From Nevskia ramosa DSM 11499 (lineage in GTDB: Bacteria > Pseudomonadota > Gammaproteobacteria > Nevskiales > Nevskiaceae), in contig NZ_ATVI01000006.1 in assembly GCF_000420645.1 (NCBI RefSeq), positions 248,001-312,000 of the forward strand: a stretch of 64,000 nt of DNA, written 5' to 3'. The notes beneath the pieces are model-generated. The model ran no database searches. It had not been told where the DNA came from and worked only from the letters and a program-made list of their open reading frames with translations. Made by a program: the position numbers and the translations under genes. How positions within the stretch are numbered: the stretch's first letter is position 1; every line of letters starts with the position of its first letter. Positions 26,839 through 34,181 of this stretch are shown in pieces.

Positions 26839-27838
26839 GCAGACACCGGTCGCAGTTCTGGGTGCCGGTGCGTTCGGCACGGCGCTGGCGATCCAGCTAT
26901 CGCGTCGCGGTGCGCCCGCGTTCCTGTGGGGACGCGATGCGACGACGATGGCGACGATCCAGGAAAGCCGCGAGAACACGGTTTACCTGAAAGGCTGCGC
27001 GCTGCCGGCGCGGCTGATCGCGACCAGCGATCTTGTCCGCGTGGTCGCCGAATCCGGCGACATCGTCATTGCCACGCCGAGCCACAGCTTGCGCGAAACC
27101 TGCGAGCGGCTCGGCACGCTGCTGCGTCCCGAGCAAGGCATCGCCTGCGCGGCAAAAGGCCTGGAACCGGGCAGCGGACGGCTGGCCCATGAAGTGATCG
27201 GTGCCGCACTCGGCCTCACCCGCAGCGTTGCGGTGATCTCCGGTCCTACCTTCGCGAAGGAGCTGGGCCTCGGCCTGCCGACGGCAGTGACGGTGGCCTC
27301 GAACGACCCGGCGTTCGCCGAGCGGATGGCGCTGCGCTTTCACGGCGATGGCTTCCGCGCCTACACCTCGCGCGATCTGGTCGGCGTCGAGATCGGTGGC
27401 GCGGCGAAGAACGTGCTGGCGATCGCGGTCGGCATTGCCGATGGCCTCGGCCTCGGCGCCAATACCCGCGCGGCAATGATCACCCGCGGCCTGAACGAGA
27501 TCACGCGGCTGGCCACCGCGCTGGGCGCCGAAGCGGAAACGCTGATGGGCATGGCCGGCCTCGGCGATCTGGTCCTGACTTGCACCGACAACCAGTCGCG
27601 CAACCGCCGCTACGGCATCCAGCTCGGCGAAGGTGCGACGCCCGAGCAGGCCCGGGCGGCGATCGAAGGCGTGGTCGAAGGCGTGCGCGCGGCACCCGAA
27701 GTGCTGCGGCTGGCGCATCGGCTTGGTGTCGACATGCCATTGCTGGAAATGGCCGGCGCAGTGATCGCCGGCCAGGTGTCGCCGATCGAAGCGCTGAAGC
27801 GGCTTGCCGAAAGACCGCTGCGCGCAGAGTTGGGCTGA
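26831..27838 (+). CDS. gpsA: Glycerol-3-phosphate dehydrogenase [NAD(P)+]
   Basis: A 335-residue enzyme reducing dihydroxyacetone phosphate to sn-glycerol 3-phosphate for phospholipid synthesis. The dinucleotide-binding motif GAGAFGTALA is at the N terminus; ISGPTFAKE and the catalytic-Lys region GGAAKNVLAIAVGIADGLGLG follow, then NTRAAMITRGLNE. The start is ATG 26831 with AAGGGAA upstream. A diverged copy of its first 18 codons lies 130 bases upstream. Confidence 0.96.
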   Translation: MSEQTPVAVLGAGAFGTALAIQLSRRGAPAFLWGRDATTMATIQESRENTVYLKGCALPARLIATSDLVRVVAESGDIVIATPSHSLRETCERLGTLLRPEQGIACAAKGLEPGSGRLAHEVIGAALGLTRSVAVISGPTFAKELGLGLPTAVTVASNDPAFAERMALRFHGDGFRAYTSRDLVGVEIGGAAKNVLAIAVGIADGLGLGANTRAAMITRGLNEITRLATALGAEAETLMGMAGLGDLVLTCTDNQSRNRRYGIQLGEGATPEQARAAIEGVVEGVRAAPEVLRLAHRLGVDMPLLEMAGAVIAGQVSPIEALKRLAERPLRAELG

Positions 27839-27844
27839 AGCTTC

Positions 27845-28867
27845 TCAGAGCCGCCGCAGCAGCGACTCGACCATCAGCGGTACGCCCTGGATGATCTCGA
27901 CCGCCTGCAGGCGTTCACGCATCGTCTGCAGCGCCGCTGCATCGCCCAGCAGACGCAGCGTCTTGTCGGCGATGTCATCAGGCTGCGCCTGCGCAGCCAC
28001 CGTCCAGCCACGGCTGGCGAAGTCGTCCACCCGCAGGCTCTGATCGCTGCCGCCGAGCGGCATCGACACCGTCGGCACCCGAACGCTGATCGCCTGGTTG
28101 ATCAGATGACCGCCACCGGTGACGACGATCGTCGCCCCGCGCATCAGCGCAATCAGCTGGCCTTGCGGTTGCGGCGGCAGCACGGTGACTTGCTGATCGC
28201 CAGAAGCGGCTTGGCCGATCGCCAGCGCCGGCAGGCCGCTGGCCCTGGCGACGCGATCCGCCGCTTCGATGAACAGCTCGGCGGTGGTTCGCCCATCGAT
28301 CCGGTAAGTGCCGCCACCCGGAATGAACAATAGATAGGGCCCAGACGGCGCGAGTGCCGCAACGGCGTCTTCGAGCTGGCAGACATCGAACAGCACGCGC
28401 CGGGTGCTGCTGATCCTCGCCAGCAGGCGTTGCCAGGCGCTGAACGCCGGCCGGCCGAGCAGATAGCGCTGATGCCAGTGCTCGTCGAGCGACCACAGCC
28501 AGTCGGCGCGAAAGGTCTTGCCGAGGGTCCCGGGCTCGTCGCTGATGCAGACGCTGCGGATCTTCAGCCGCCGGCACAGCCGCAGCATGCTGCCGCGACA
28601 GGTCTTGTCGAACACAACGATCGCCGGCTTCAGCCGCGCCAGCTCGCGAGCGTGGAATTGCTGGCGCTGCTCGTCAGGCAGATCGCTTTCGGTATGCGGG
28701 AACGGCAGCAGCGGGCGCAGGCGACAAGCCTTGGGCATCAGGAATTCGATGCGCACCGATGCATCGGCCGCGTGCAGTGCCATCGCCAAGGTCAGCAGCC
28801 GGAAGAACTCGCCGGTGCCGCCGCCCTGGTGCTGCGGCACGAACAGCACGAAACGCGAAGTGCTCAC
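27845..28867 (-). CDS. Glycosyltransferase-like protein, GT-B fold (paralogue of 30932-32014)
   Basis: A 340-residue protein, last gene of a four-gene overlapping operon. The C-terminal half contains GATIVVTGGGHLINQAISV and TVSMPLGGSDQSLR, which look like the donor-binding half of MurG/GT28-type enzymes. The middle carries CRRLKIRS and DWLWSLDEHWHQR, shared almost exactly with the first gene of the operon. I do not recognise a characterised family. No signal peptide or strong membrane helix is visible, so it probably acts at the cytoplasmic face. Donor and acceptor are unknown; the GT4 and GT9 neighbours suggest LPS-core or similar glycan assembly. Confidence 0.65.
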   Translation of the reverse strand: MSTSRFVLFVPQHQGGGTGEFFRLLTLAMALHAADASVRIEFLMPKACRLRPLLPFPHTESDLPDEQRQQFHARELARLKPAIVVFDKTCRGSMLRLCRRLKIRSVCISDEPGTLGKTFRADWLWSLDEHWHQRYLLGRPAFSAWQRLLARISSTRRVLFDVCQLEDAVAALAPSGPYLLFIPGGGTYRIDGRTTAELFIEAADRVARASGLPALAIGQAASGDQQVTVLPPQPQGQLIALMRGATIVVTGGGHLINQAISVRVPTVSMPLGGSDQSLRVDDFASRGWTVAAQAQPDDIADKTLRLLGDAAALQTMRERLQAVEIIQGVPLMVESLLRRL

Positions 28868-29907
28868 GCCGTTTCCGTGACCGTTGCCGTCGCCGGCAGC
28901 AGACTCAGCGTGGCCTCGACCAGGGTTTCGGTGGCGATGCCGTAGAGGCCATCGTCACGGGATTCCGGAGCCACGAAGGCGAGATGCCGCTCCGGATCAT
29001 CGGGAAACCAGTTGGCCAGATGGTGATTGGGCCGGAACCAGGACACCGACGGCGTGCCGGCAACGCGCGCCACGTGCAGGCCGCCGGAATCCGGGCCGAC
29101 GTGCAGCACCGCGCCCTGCATCACCGACAGGAAAGCCGGCACATCGAGCGTGCCATCGAAGACCCGCCAAGGCTTGAACGCGATGCCGGCGACGAGTGTC
29201 GCCAGCCGTTCCCGGCCGCGCACCGTGGCATTGCCGGAGACGACGATGCGATGCTGCGGCAGGCGCGCGTGCAGCTGATTCCAGAGCGCGATCATCTGCG
29301 CCATCGGCAGATCGCGGCGATCGTCGGAAGCGCTGGCGCTGAGGTGCAGATAGCCGTCCTTGTCGACACCCGCGGCGCGGCGCAGGCCGGTGTCGATGGC
29401 GACTGGAAACTCCGGCACTTCGCCGTCCAGGCCCAGTTGCCGGAATGCATTCCAGCGACTGCGGTACATCGGAATCTCGTGATACGGCGCATCGACCACC
29501 GCGTTCAGCAGCCAGGGCTGCCAGCGCCAGCGCTTGTTCGCGTCGGCCTTGCGGGCCACGCGCAAGGCCGCGCCACTCAAGCCCGCAAAGGCGCAGGCGT
29601 GATTGCTGCCGGTGATCGCGATCACCGCATCGGCCTTGAGGCCGCGCAGCCAGCCGAGAAAGGCCAGATCGCCGCGCAGGCCGCGCTTCACGTACAGATG
29701 CGTGTGCGCAATCCACGGCGTCAGCGGCCCGTAGAAACCAGCGGTGCCGACTACGTGCAACTCGGCTTGCGGCGCGCTCTGCCGGATCAGCCACAAGCTC
29801 GGCAGGCTGTGGATGTGATCGCCGAGACCGCCGAAATCGAGCACCACGACACGGCGCGCCGCACTCAATATTTCCCTCGGCGCAAGGCTCATCCCGCACT
29901 CCGGCAT
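28864..29907 (-). CDS. GT9 (heptosyltransferase)-family glycosyltransferase
   Basis: A 347-residue protein with a heptosyltransferase-like GT-B fold. The N-terminal FGGLGDHIHSLPSLWLI takes the place of the usual IGDVV loop, and the C-terminal donor-site segment reads HVGPDSGGLHVARVAGTPSV. GT9 enzymes move heptose from ADP-heptose to LPS inner core. The first ATG is used; Met6 (29892) is an alternative. It overlaps the upstream GT4 gene by 19 bases and the downstream gene by 4, so the operon is tightly coupled. Confidence 0.78.
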   Translation of the reverse strand: MPECGMSLAPREILSAARRVVVLDFGGLGDHIHSLPSLWLIRQSAPQAELHVVGTAGFYGPLTPWIAHTHLYVKRGLRGDLAFLGWLRGLKADAVIAITGSNHACAFAGLSGAALRVARKADANKRWRWQPWLLNAVVDAPYHEIPMYRSRWNAFRQLGLDGEVPEFPVAIDTGLRRAAGVDKDGYLHLSASASDDRRDLPMAQMIALWNQLHARLPQHRIVVSGNATVRGRERLATLVAGIAFKPWRVFDGTLDVPAFLSVMQGAVLHVGPDSGGLHVARVAGTPSVSWFRPNHHLANWFPDDPERHLAFVAPESRDDGLYGIATETLVEATLSLLPATATVTETA

Positions 29908-30935
29908 TGCTTCAATGCCGCGATATGCGCAGCCAGACCCAGCCCACGGCGAGCGACGAAACCGGGTGCGACGCGATGCGGCGCAGCGCAGGCCAGACGC
30001 AGCGCCGCAAGAATTGCCGACGGGCTGATCTCGTCGAGCTTCAGACCATCGTCAGCATCCATCAGCTCGGCGACACCGGCTTCGCGACCGACGATCGCCG
30101 GCGTGCCGCAGGCCAGCGATTCGGCGATCACCAGGCCGAACGGCTCGTAGCGCGACGGCAGTATCGTCCAGTCGGCCGCGGCGTACAGCGCCGGCATGTC
30201 GTCGACATAGCCGAGCGGCGTGACTCTGGGCGGCAACTCCTTGCGCGCTGCACGGCCGGCGACCAGCAGGCGCGCGCGCGGCTCGCCGAGCTGCGCAAAC
30301 GCATCGAGCAGCGGACCCAGGCCCTTGCGGGCGTGATCCATAGACGGAAACACGAAAGCGATGTCGTCCGCCTTCAGCCCGAGCGCCTGCCGAGCGACGG
30401 CACGCGCGCGGTCATCGCGCGGTGCGAAGCGCTGTTCGTCGACCGGCGGGTAGATCACCCGCAAGCGATCGATGGTGTCCGGATAGAACTCGCGGATCTG
30501 CGCCGCCAAGGTTGCGGAATGAGCGACGACGGTTTCCGCGCTGTCGAGCATCGCTCGCTCCAGTCGCGTTTCGCGGCGGTCGTGGGCGGAATCCGGCCGC
30601 TGCATTGCCGCGCAGAAACCGGGGTGCGTGCCGCCGTTGATCGCGATGTGATGACCCCGCGTGCGCGCCAGGGAAATCACCAGCGGATAGCGCTCGGTCA
30701 GTTCCAGCCGGGCGATGCGCGAAGCGAACACGCGGTTGCGGAACGCGCGCGGCAGCGGCAAGGGCAGCAGGCGATAGGCATTGGCGCCGAGGGCGCGCGC
30801 CCAGTCACCATCGACTTCGCGCGCCCAGACATCGACGGTGTCGCCGGCCGCGCGGAAGCCGCGCACCAGATCGGCGAGATAGGACTCCATGCCGCCGCCG
30901 CGGCGCAGGCTGTAGTGGACGAGGGCGACCTTCAT
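29889..30935 (-). CDS. GT4-family glycosyltransferase (WaaG-like)
   Basis: A 348-residue GT-B glycosyltransferase. The N terminus MKVALVHYSLRRGGGMESYL is the acceptor-side glycine loop. The C-terminal half carries the E-x7-E motif EPFGLVIAE followed by SLACGTPAIVG, as in GT4 retaining enzymes. The overall form resembles the LPS core glucosyltransferase WaaG, including GTHPGFCAAMQR in the first half. It overlaps the upstream gene by four bases (ATGA). Confidence 0.82.
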   Translation of the reverse strand: MKVALVHYSLRRGGGMESYLADLVRGFRAAGDTVDVWAREVDGDWARALGANAYRLLPLPLPRAFRNRVFASRIARLELTERYPLVISLARTRGHHIAINGGTHPGFCAAMQRPDSAHDRRETRLERAMLDSAETVVAHSATLAAQIREFYPDTIDRLRVIYPPVDEQRFAPRDDRARAVARQALGLKADDIAFVFPSMDHARKGLGPLLDAFAQLGEPRARLLVAGRAARKELPPRVTPLGYVDDMPALYAAADWTILPSRYEPFGLVIAESLACGTPAIVGREAGVAELMDADDGLKLDEISPSAILAALRLACAAPHRVAPGFVARRGLGLAAHIAALKQCRSAG

Positions 30936-32014
30936 GCCGGCAGCCGCAGCAGGTTCGCGATGCCGTCGAGCATCACCGGAATGCCGTTGGCGACCTTCAT
31001 CTCGGCGAGCGTTTTTCGTAGCGTCTGTTCGCGTGCCGGATCACCGAGCAGCGCTTGTGCGGCAGCTACCAGGGAGTCGGTATCCGGCGCTGATTCCAGC
31101 ACCCAGCCGGCATCGCGGTAAGCGGCGATCCGCCCTGGCTGATCAGTGCCGCCGAGAGCCGCGGCGACGCTGATCGCGCCGCAGGCCAGCGCCTGATCGA
31201 GGCTGTGACCGCCATTGGTGACCACCAGCCGCGCCTTGCGCATCAGGCCCATGAACGTGGCCTGCGGCACTTCGACGAGGCAATGCACCTGCGATTCGCC
31301 AGCTTTCGCCGTCGCCAGTGCAGCGTACAGCGGGCCGAGAATCATCAGGCAGGGCAGGCCGGACTGCGCCTGCAGTTGCTCGGCGGCTTCGAGGAAGATT
31401 TCCGCAACCGGCCGATCGCCGATCCGGTAGCCGCCACCGCCCGGCGAGAACAGCACGTAGTCCTGATCAAGCAGTGGTTGCACCGCAGCCGGGAGCGCTG
31501 CGAAATCAGGCGCAGCGTCGGAGAAGCAGGTATCGAACACGCGCCGCCGGGTGCGGCCGAGACGATCGAGCAGGCGCTGCAAGGGCGTGAATGGCGCGGC
31601 GGTGAGGTCTTCGCGCTGATGCCAGTGTTCGTCGAGCAGCCACAGCCAGTCGAGCCGGAACGCCTTGCGCCGGCCGCCGACCAGGCTGGTGACATAGGCG
31701 GTACGGATGCCGAGCCGGCGGCAGTGGCGCAGGGTCGGGCTGCGGCAGGCGGAGTCGAAGATCACCAGATCGGGCCGCAGGCGCTCGATGTGTTCGAGAT
31801 CGAATGCGCCCTTGGTGGCTGCCTCGCCGTCATGGCAGAGGCTGGGGAACGGCGCATCGGTTCGGGTGCCCGGCCCGCCGGGCAGCAGGAATTCGATGCG
31901 CATCTGCGGCCAGCGCGCTTTCGTTGCCTGCGCCAGCAGCACGGCGCGCACGAACTCGCCGTAACCGCCTCGGCCATACGCGGGAACGAACAGGATGAAG
32001 GGCTGCGCGGACAC
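30932..32014 (-). CDS. Glycosyltransferase-like protein, GT-B fold (paralogue of 27845-28867)
   Basis: A 360-residue protein, first gene of the operon, with an extended -10 element about 45 bases upstream. The middle region CRRLGIRT followed by FRLDWLWLLDEHWHQR matches the last gene of the operon. The C-terminal donor half has KARLVVTNGGHSLDQALACG and AALGGTDQPGR. The two paralogues thus flank a GT4 and a GT9 gene. No characterised family is recognised and specificity is unknown. Confidence 0.65.
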   Translation of the reverse strand: MSAQPFILFVPAYGRGGYGEFVRAVLLAQATKARWPQMRIEFLLPGGPGTRTDAPFPSLCHDGEAATKGAFDLEHIERLRPDLVIFDSACRSPTLRHCRRLGIRTAYVTSLVGGRRKAFRLDWLWLLDEHWHQREDLTAAPFTPLQRLLDRLGRTRRRVFDTCFSDAAPDFAALPAAVQPLLDQDYVLFSPGGGGYRIGDRPVAEIFLEAAEQLQAQSGLPCLMILGPLYAALATAKAGESQVHCLVEVPQATFMGLMRKARLVVTNGGHSLDQALACGAISVAAALGGTDQPGRIAAYRDAGWVLESAPDTDSLVAAAQALLGDPAREQTLRKTLAEMKVANGIPVMLDGIANLLRLPA

Positions 32015-32057
32015 GTCGGCGTTGACCGGAACGAAGGGGATTCGGGAACCGGGCTAG

Positions 32058-32066
32058 ATTATCGCA
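32058..32066 (-). promoter_or_regulatory. Extended -10 element TGCGATAAT before the glycosyltransferase operon
   Basis: On the minus strand TGC-GATAAT occurs at 32066-32058. Transcription would start near 32051, about 37 bases before the first start codon at 32014. It lies in the 77-base gap to the divergent GT9 gene. It is the third exact copy of this element in the window. Confidence 0.45.
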
Positions 32067-32091
32067 GTACCGCCTGCCCTCCCGATTACCT

Positions 32092-33201
32092 TTGAATCCG
32101 CCCCAACGCATCCTCGTCATCTGCCTGCGCCGGCTCGGCGATGTGCTGCTGGCAACGCCGCTGATCCGCAGCCTGAAGCAGGCTTATCCGAATGCCGAGA
32201 TCGACGCGCTGGTGTTCGCGCCGACTGCCGGCGTGCTCGCCGGCAATGCCGATCTGCACGCGGTGATCGCGATGCCGAAGAAGGGCCAGCTGACGCTGGT
32301 CCGGCAGCTGTGGCGGCGCTACGACCTGGCGGTGGCGGTGACCAATAGCGACCGTGCCCATTACGCCGCCTGGATCGCCAGCGACAAGCGCGCCGCCGTC
32401 GGTTCGCTGAACACGCGCTGGAAGCACTGGCTGCTGAAGACCATCGTCATCCACGATCCGGCGCGCCTGCACACCGTGGTGCAGAGTTTGCTGCTGGCCG
32501 ATGCGCTCGGCATTCCCCGGGTGCCGGAGGTGGTGCCGCCCAGACCAGCCGATGACTCGGCACTGGATGCCGTGCTCGGATCGAACTGGCGCAATCGGCC
32601 TTACGTGGTGCTGCATCCGCAGCCGATGTACCGCTACAAGGCCTGGACCGACGACGGCTGGCGAGCGCTGATCCGCTGGCTGACCGCGCAGGGTTTGCGC
32701 GTCGTCATCAGCGGCGGGCCGGCCGAGCACGAACGGGCGGCGGTCAGCGCGCTGCTGGCCAAGCTCGACCTGCCGCTTGATCTGCCGAGTGACAGCGTCA
32801 TCGATGTCTCCGGCCGCCTGCCGTTCGCCGCACTGACGCCGATGATCGAAGCCGCGCGCCTGTTCGTCGGCCCTGATACTTCGGTGACTCATCTCGCCGC
32901 CGCCTGCAATACGCCGACCCTGGCGCTGTTCGGGCCGTCGAGCCCGGTCACCTGGGGGCCGTGGCCGCCAGGCTGGGATGGCGAGGCCGATAGCCCGTGG
33001 CGGCTGGCGGTGCCGTTCCAGCGGATCGGCAACACTGGCATCCTGCAGGGCGATCACGGCCGCCAGATCGGCTGCATTCCCTGCCTGCAGGAAGGCTGCG
33101 AGCGACATCTGGCCAGCCCGTCGGATTGCCTCGATCGGATGACCGCAGCGCGAGTGATCGCTGCCGCCGCTCAGTTGCTGGGGTCGCGCGCGCCGGCGTA
33201 G
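32092..33201 (+). CDS. GT9-family glycosyltransferase, probable LPS heptosyltransferase
   Basis: A 369-residue heptosyltransferase-family protein starting at TTG 32092. The N terminus ILVICLRRLGDVLLATPLI is the standard GT9 opening, and the donor site is FVGPDTSVTHLAAACNTPTL. A late Cys-containing segment GCIPCLQEGCERH is typical of the RfaQ (heptosyltransferase III) branch. It is divergent from the four-gene glycosyltransferase operon and probably adds a heptose to LPS core. Its 3' end overlaps the convergent trmL by 31 bases. Confidence 0.88.
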   Translation: MNPPQRILVICLRRLGDVLLATPLIRSLKQAYPNAEIDALVFAPTAGVLAGNADLHAVIAMPKKGQLTLVRQLWRRYDLAVAVTNSDRAHYAAWIASDKRAAVGSLNTRWKHWLLKTIVIHDPARLHTVVQSLLLADALGIPRVPEVVPPRPADDSALDAVLGSNWRNRPYVVLHPQPMYRYKAWTDDGWRALIRWLTAQGLRVVISGGPAEHERAAVSALLAKLDLPLDLPSDSVIDVSGRLPFAALTPMIEAARLFVGPDTSVTHLAAACNTPTLALFGPSSPVTWGPWPPGWDGEADSPWRLAVPFQRIGNTGILQGDHGRQIGCIPCLQEGCERHLASPSDCLDRMTAARVIAAAAQLLGSRAPA

Positions 33202-33647
33202 CCGAGATGGCGCCAGGCTTCATAGACCGCCACGGCCACCGCGTTCGACAGGTTCAGGCTGCGCATGCCCGGCTGCTGCGGCAGATAGACGCGCCGCTCC
33301 GACGGCACCGATTCGATCAGGCTGTCCGGCAGGCCGCGTGACTCGGCGCCGAACAGCAGCACGTCGCCGGCTTGCCATGGCACCTGGTCGTAACGGGTGC
33401 TGCCCTTGGTGGTGAACACGAACCAGCGCGCACTGCCCGTAGCGGCACGCAGGGCGGCGATATCGTCATGCACCTGCATCGCGGCGTGCTCGTGATAATC
33501 GAGCCCGGCGCGGCGCAGCTTGGCGTGATCCAGGGTGAAGCCGAGTGGCCGCACCAGATGCAGCGCCGCGCCGCTGTTCGCGCACAAGCGGATGACGTTG
33601 CCGGTGTTCGGCGGAATTTCCGGCTCGATCAGCGCGACCTGGATCAT
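33171..33647 (-). CDS. trmL: tRNA (cytidine/uridine-34 2'-O)-methyltransferase TrmL
   Basis: A 158-residue SPOUT methyltransferase that modifies the wobble base of leucine tRNAs. The family segments are EPEIPPNTGNVIRLCANSG, LLFGAESRGLP and the trefoil-knot SAM site PGMRSLNLSNAVAVAVYE. In many relatives it lies close to secB-gpsA; here the glycosyltransferase cluster separates them. The 31-base antisense overlap with the GT9 gene means the two 3' ends share coding DNA. Confidence 0.95.
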   Translation of the reverse strand: MIQVALIEPEIPPNTGNVIRLCANSGAALHLVRPLGFTLDHAKLRRAGLDYHEHAAMQVHDDIAALRAATGSARWFVFTTKGSTRYDQVPWQAGDVLLFGAESRGLPDSLIESVPSERRVYLPQQPGMRSLNLSNAVAVAVYEAWRHLGYAGARDPSN

Positions 33648-33674
33648 CGCAGCGCCCCGGGCAGTCGCAGCCGA

Positions 33675-33703
33675 TTGACACCACCTCCACCCCCGCCTAG
33701 GCT
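33675..33703 (+). promoter_or_regulatory. Sigma-70 promoter TTGACA-N17-TAGGCT
   Basis: A perfect -35 hexamer (33675-33680), a 17-base spacer and TAGGCT (33698-33703) stand 36 bases upstream of the small exported protein at 33740. It is the best sigma-70-type match noticed in the window. Confidence 0.65.
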
Positions 33704-33739
33704 GCCTTTCTGCAATTTTTCAATCATTTCGAGAATGTC

Positions 33740-34078
33740 ATGGCGATCGCTTCCCGCAGTCTGAGTGTGCTGGCTGGCGCCGTATTGTCGCTGGCGGCGG
33801 CCTCGGCGAGTGCCCAGAGTTCAAATGGGGGCAGTGGCACCAATGGCAGCGGCTATGAAGTCGACAACACCGGTGCGCCCTCGGGCATGGCAATGGCCGC
33901 CGATCTGCTGATCGCCCGACCGCTGGGCCTGGCCGCGACCTTGCTCGGCACGGCAGTGTTCGTCGTGTCGTTGCCGTTCCAGGCCCTGGCCGGCAACTTC
34001 GCCGATCCGGCCCAGTCGCTGGTCGTCGAACCGGCGACTTTCACGTTCACCCGCCCGCTGGGCCAAGGCGTGAACTGA
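33740..34078 (+). CDS. Small exported or membrane protein of unknown function
   Basis: A 112-residue protein with a signal peptide (1-25, ending ASA/Q), a Gly/Ser/Asn-rich linker and one hydrophobic segment, ARPLGLAATLLGTAVFVVSL (about 59-78). It ends EPATFTFTRPLGQGVN. I recognise the pattern as a conserved gammaproteobacterial small protein but know no function. It has its own sigma-70 promoter and a terminator, so it is a single-gene unit. Confidence 0.7.
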   Translation: MAIASRSLSVLAGAVLSLAAASASAQSSNGGSGTNGSGYEVDNTGAPSGMAMAADLLIARPLGLAATLLGTAVFVVSLPFQALAGNFADPAQSLVVEPATFTFTRPLGQGVN

Positions 34079-34095
34079 GTCGGCGAAGCCGACTC
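34077..34095 (+). repeat. Short hairpin after the small exported protein
   Basis: GAGTCGGC and its complement flank a GAA loop, overlapping the last base pair of the upstream stop codon. A second small CCGGC/GCCGG hairpin follows at about 34099-34112. No function is clear; it may be a REP-like remnant or an mRNA-end structure. Confidence 0.35.
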
Positions 34096-34127
34096 ATCCC
34101 GGCGAAAGCCGGAGTTTCAAATACCCG

Positions 34128-34160
34128 CCCCCTGATCTCGAGAGAGATCAGGGGGTTTTT
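34128..34160 (+). terminator. Rho-independent terminator
   Basis: A 12-base perfect stem CCCCCTGATCTC (34128-34139) with a GAGA loop and its complement (34144-34155), followed by five T. It ends the unit at 33740-34078 and separates it from the convergent M16 protease. Confidence 0.92.
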
Positions 34161-34181
34161 CATTACCGCTCCAAACACGCC

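Noticed and set aside
34077-34112. Small hairpins as a new repeat family.
   Set aside because: They occur once here and are too short to judge; they may be part of the 3' UTR before the terminator.
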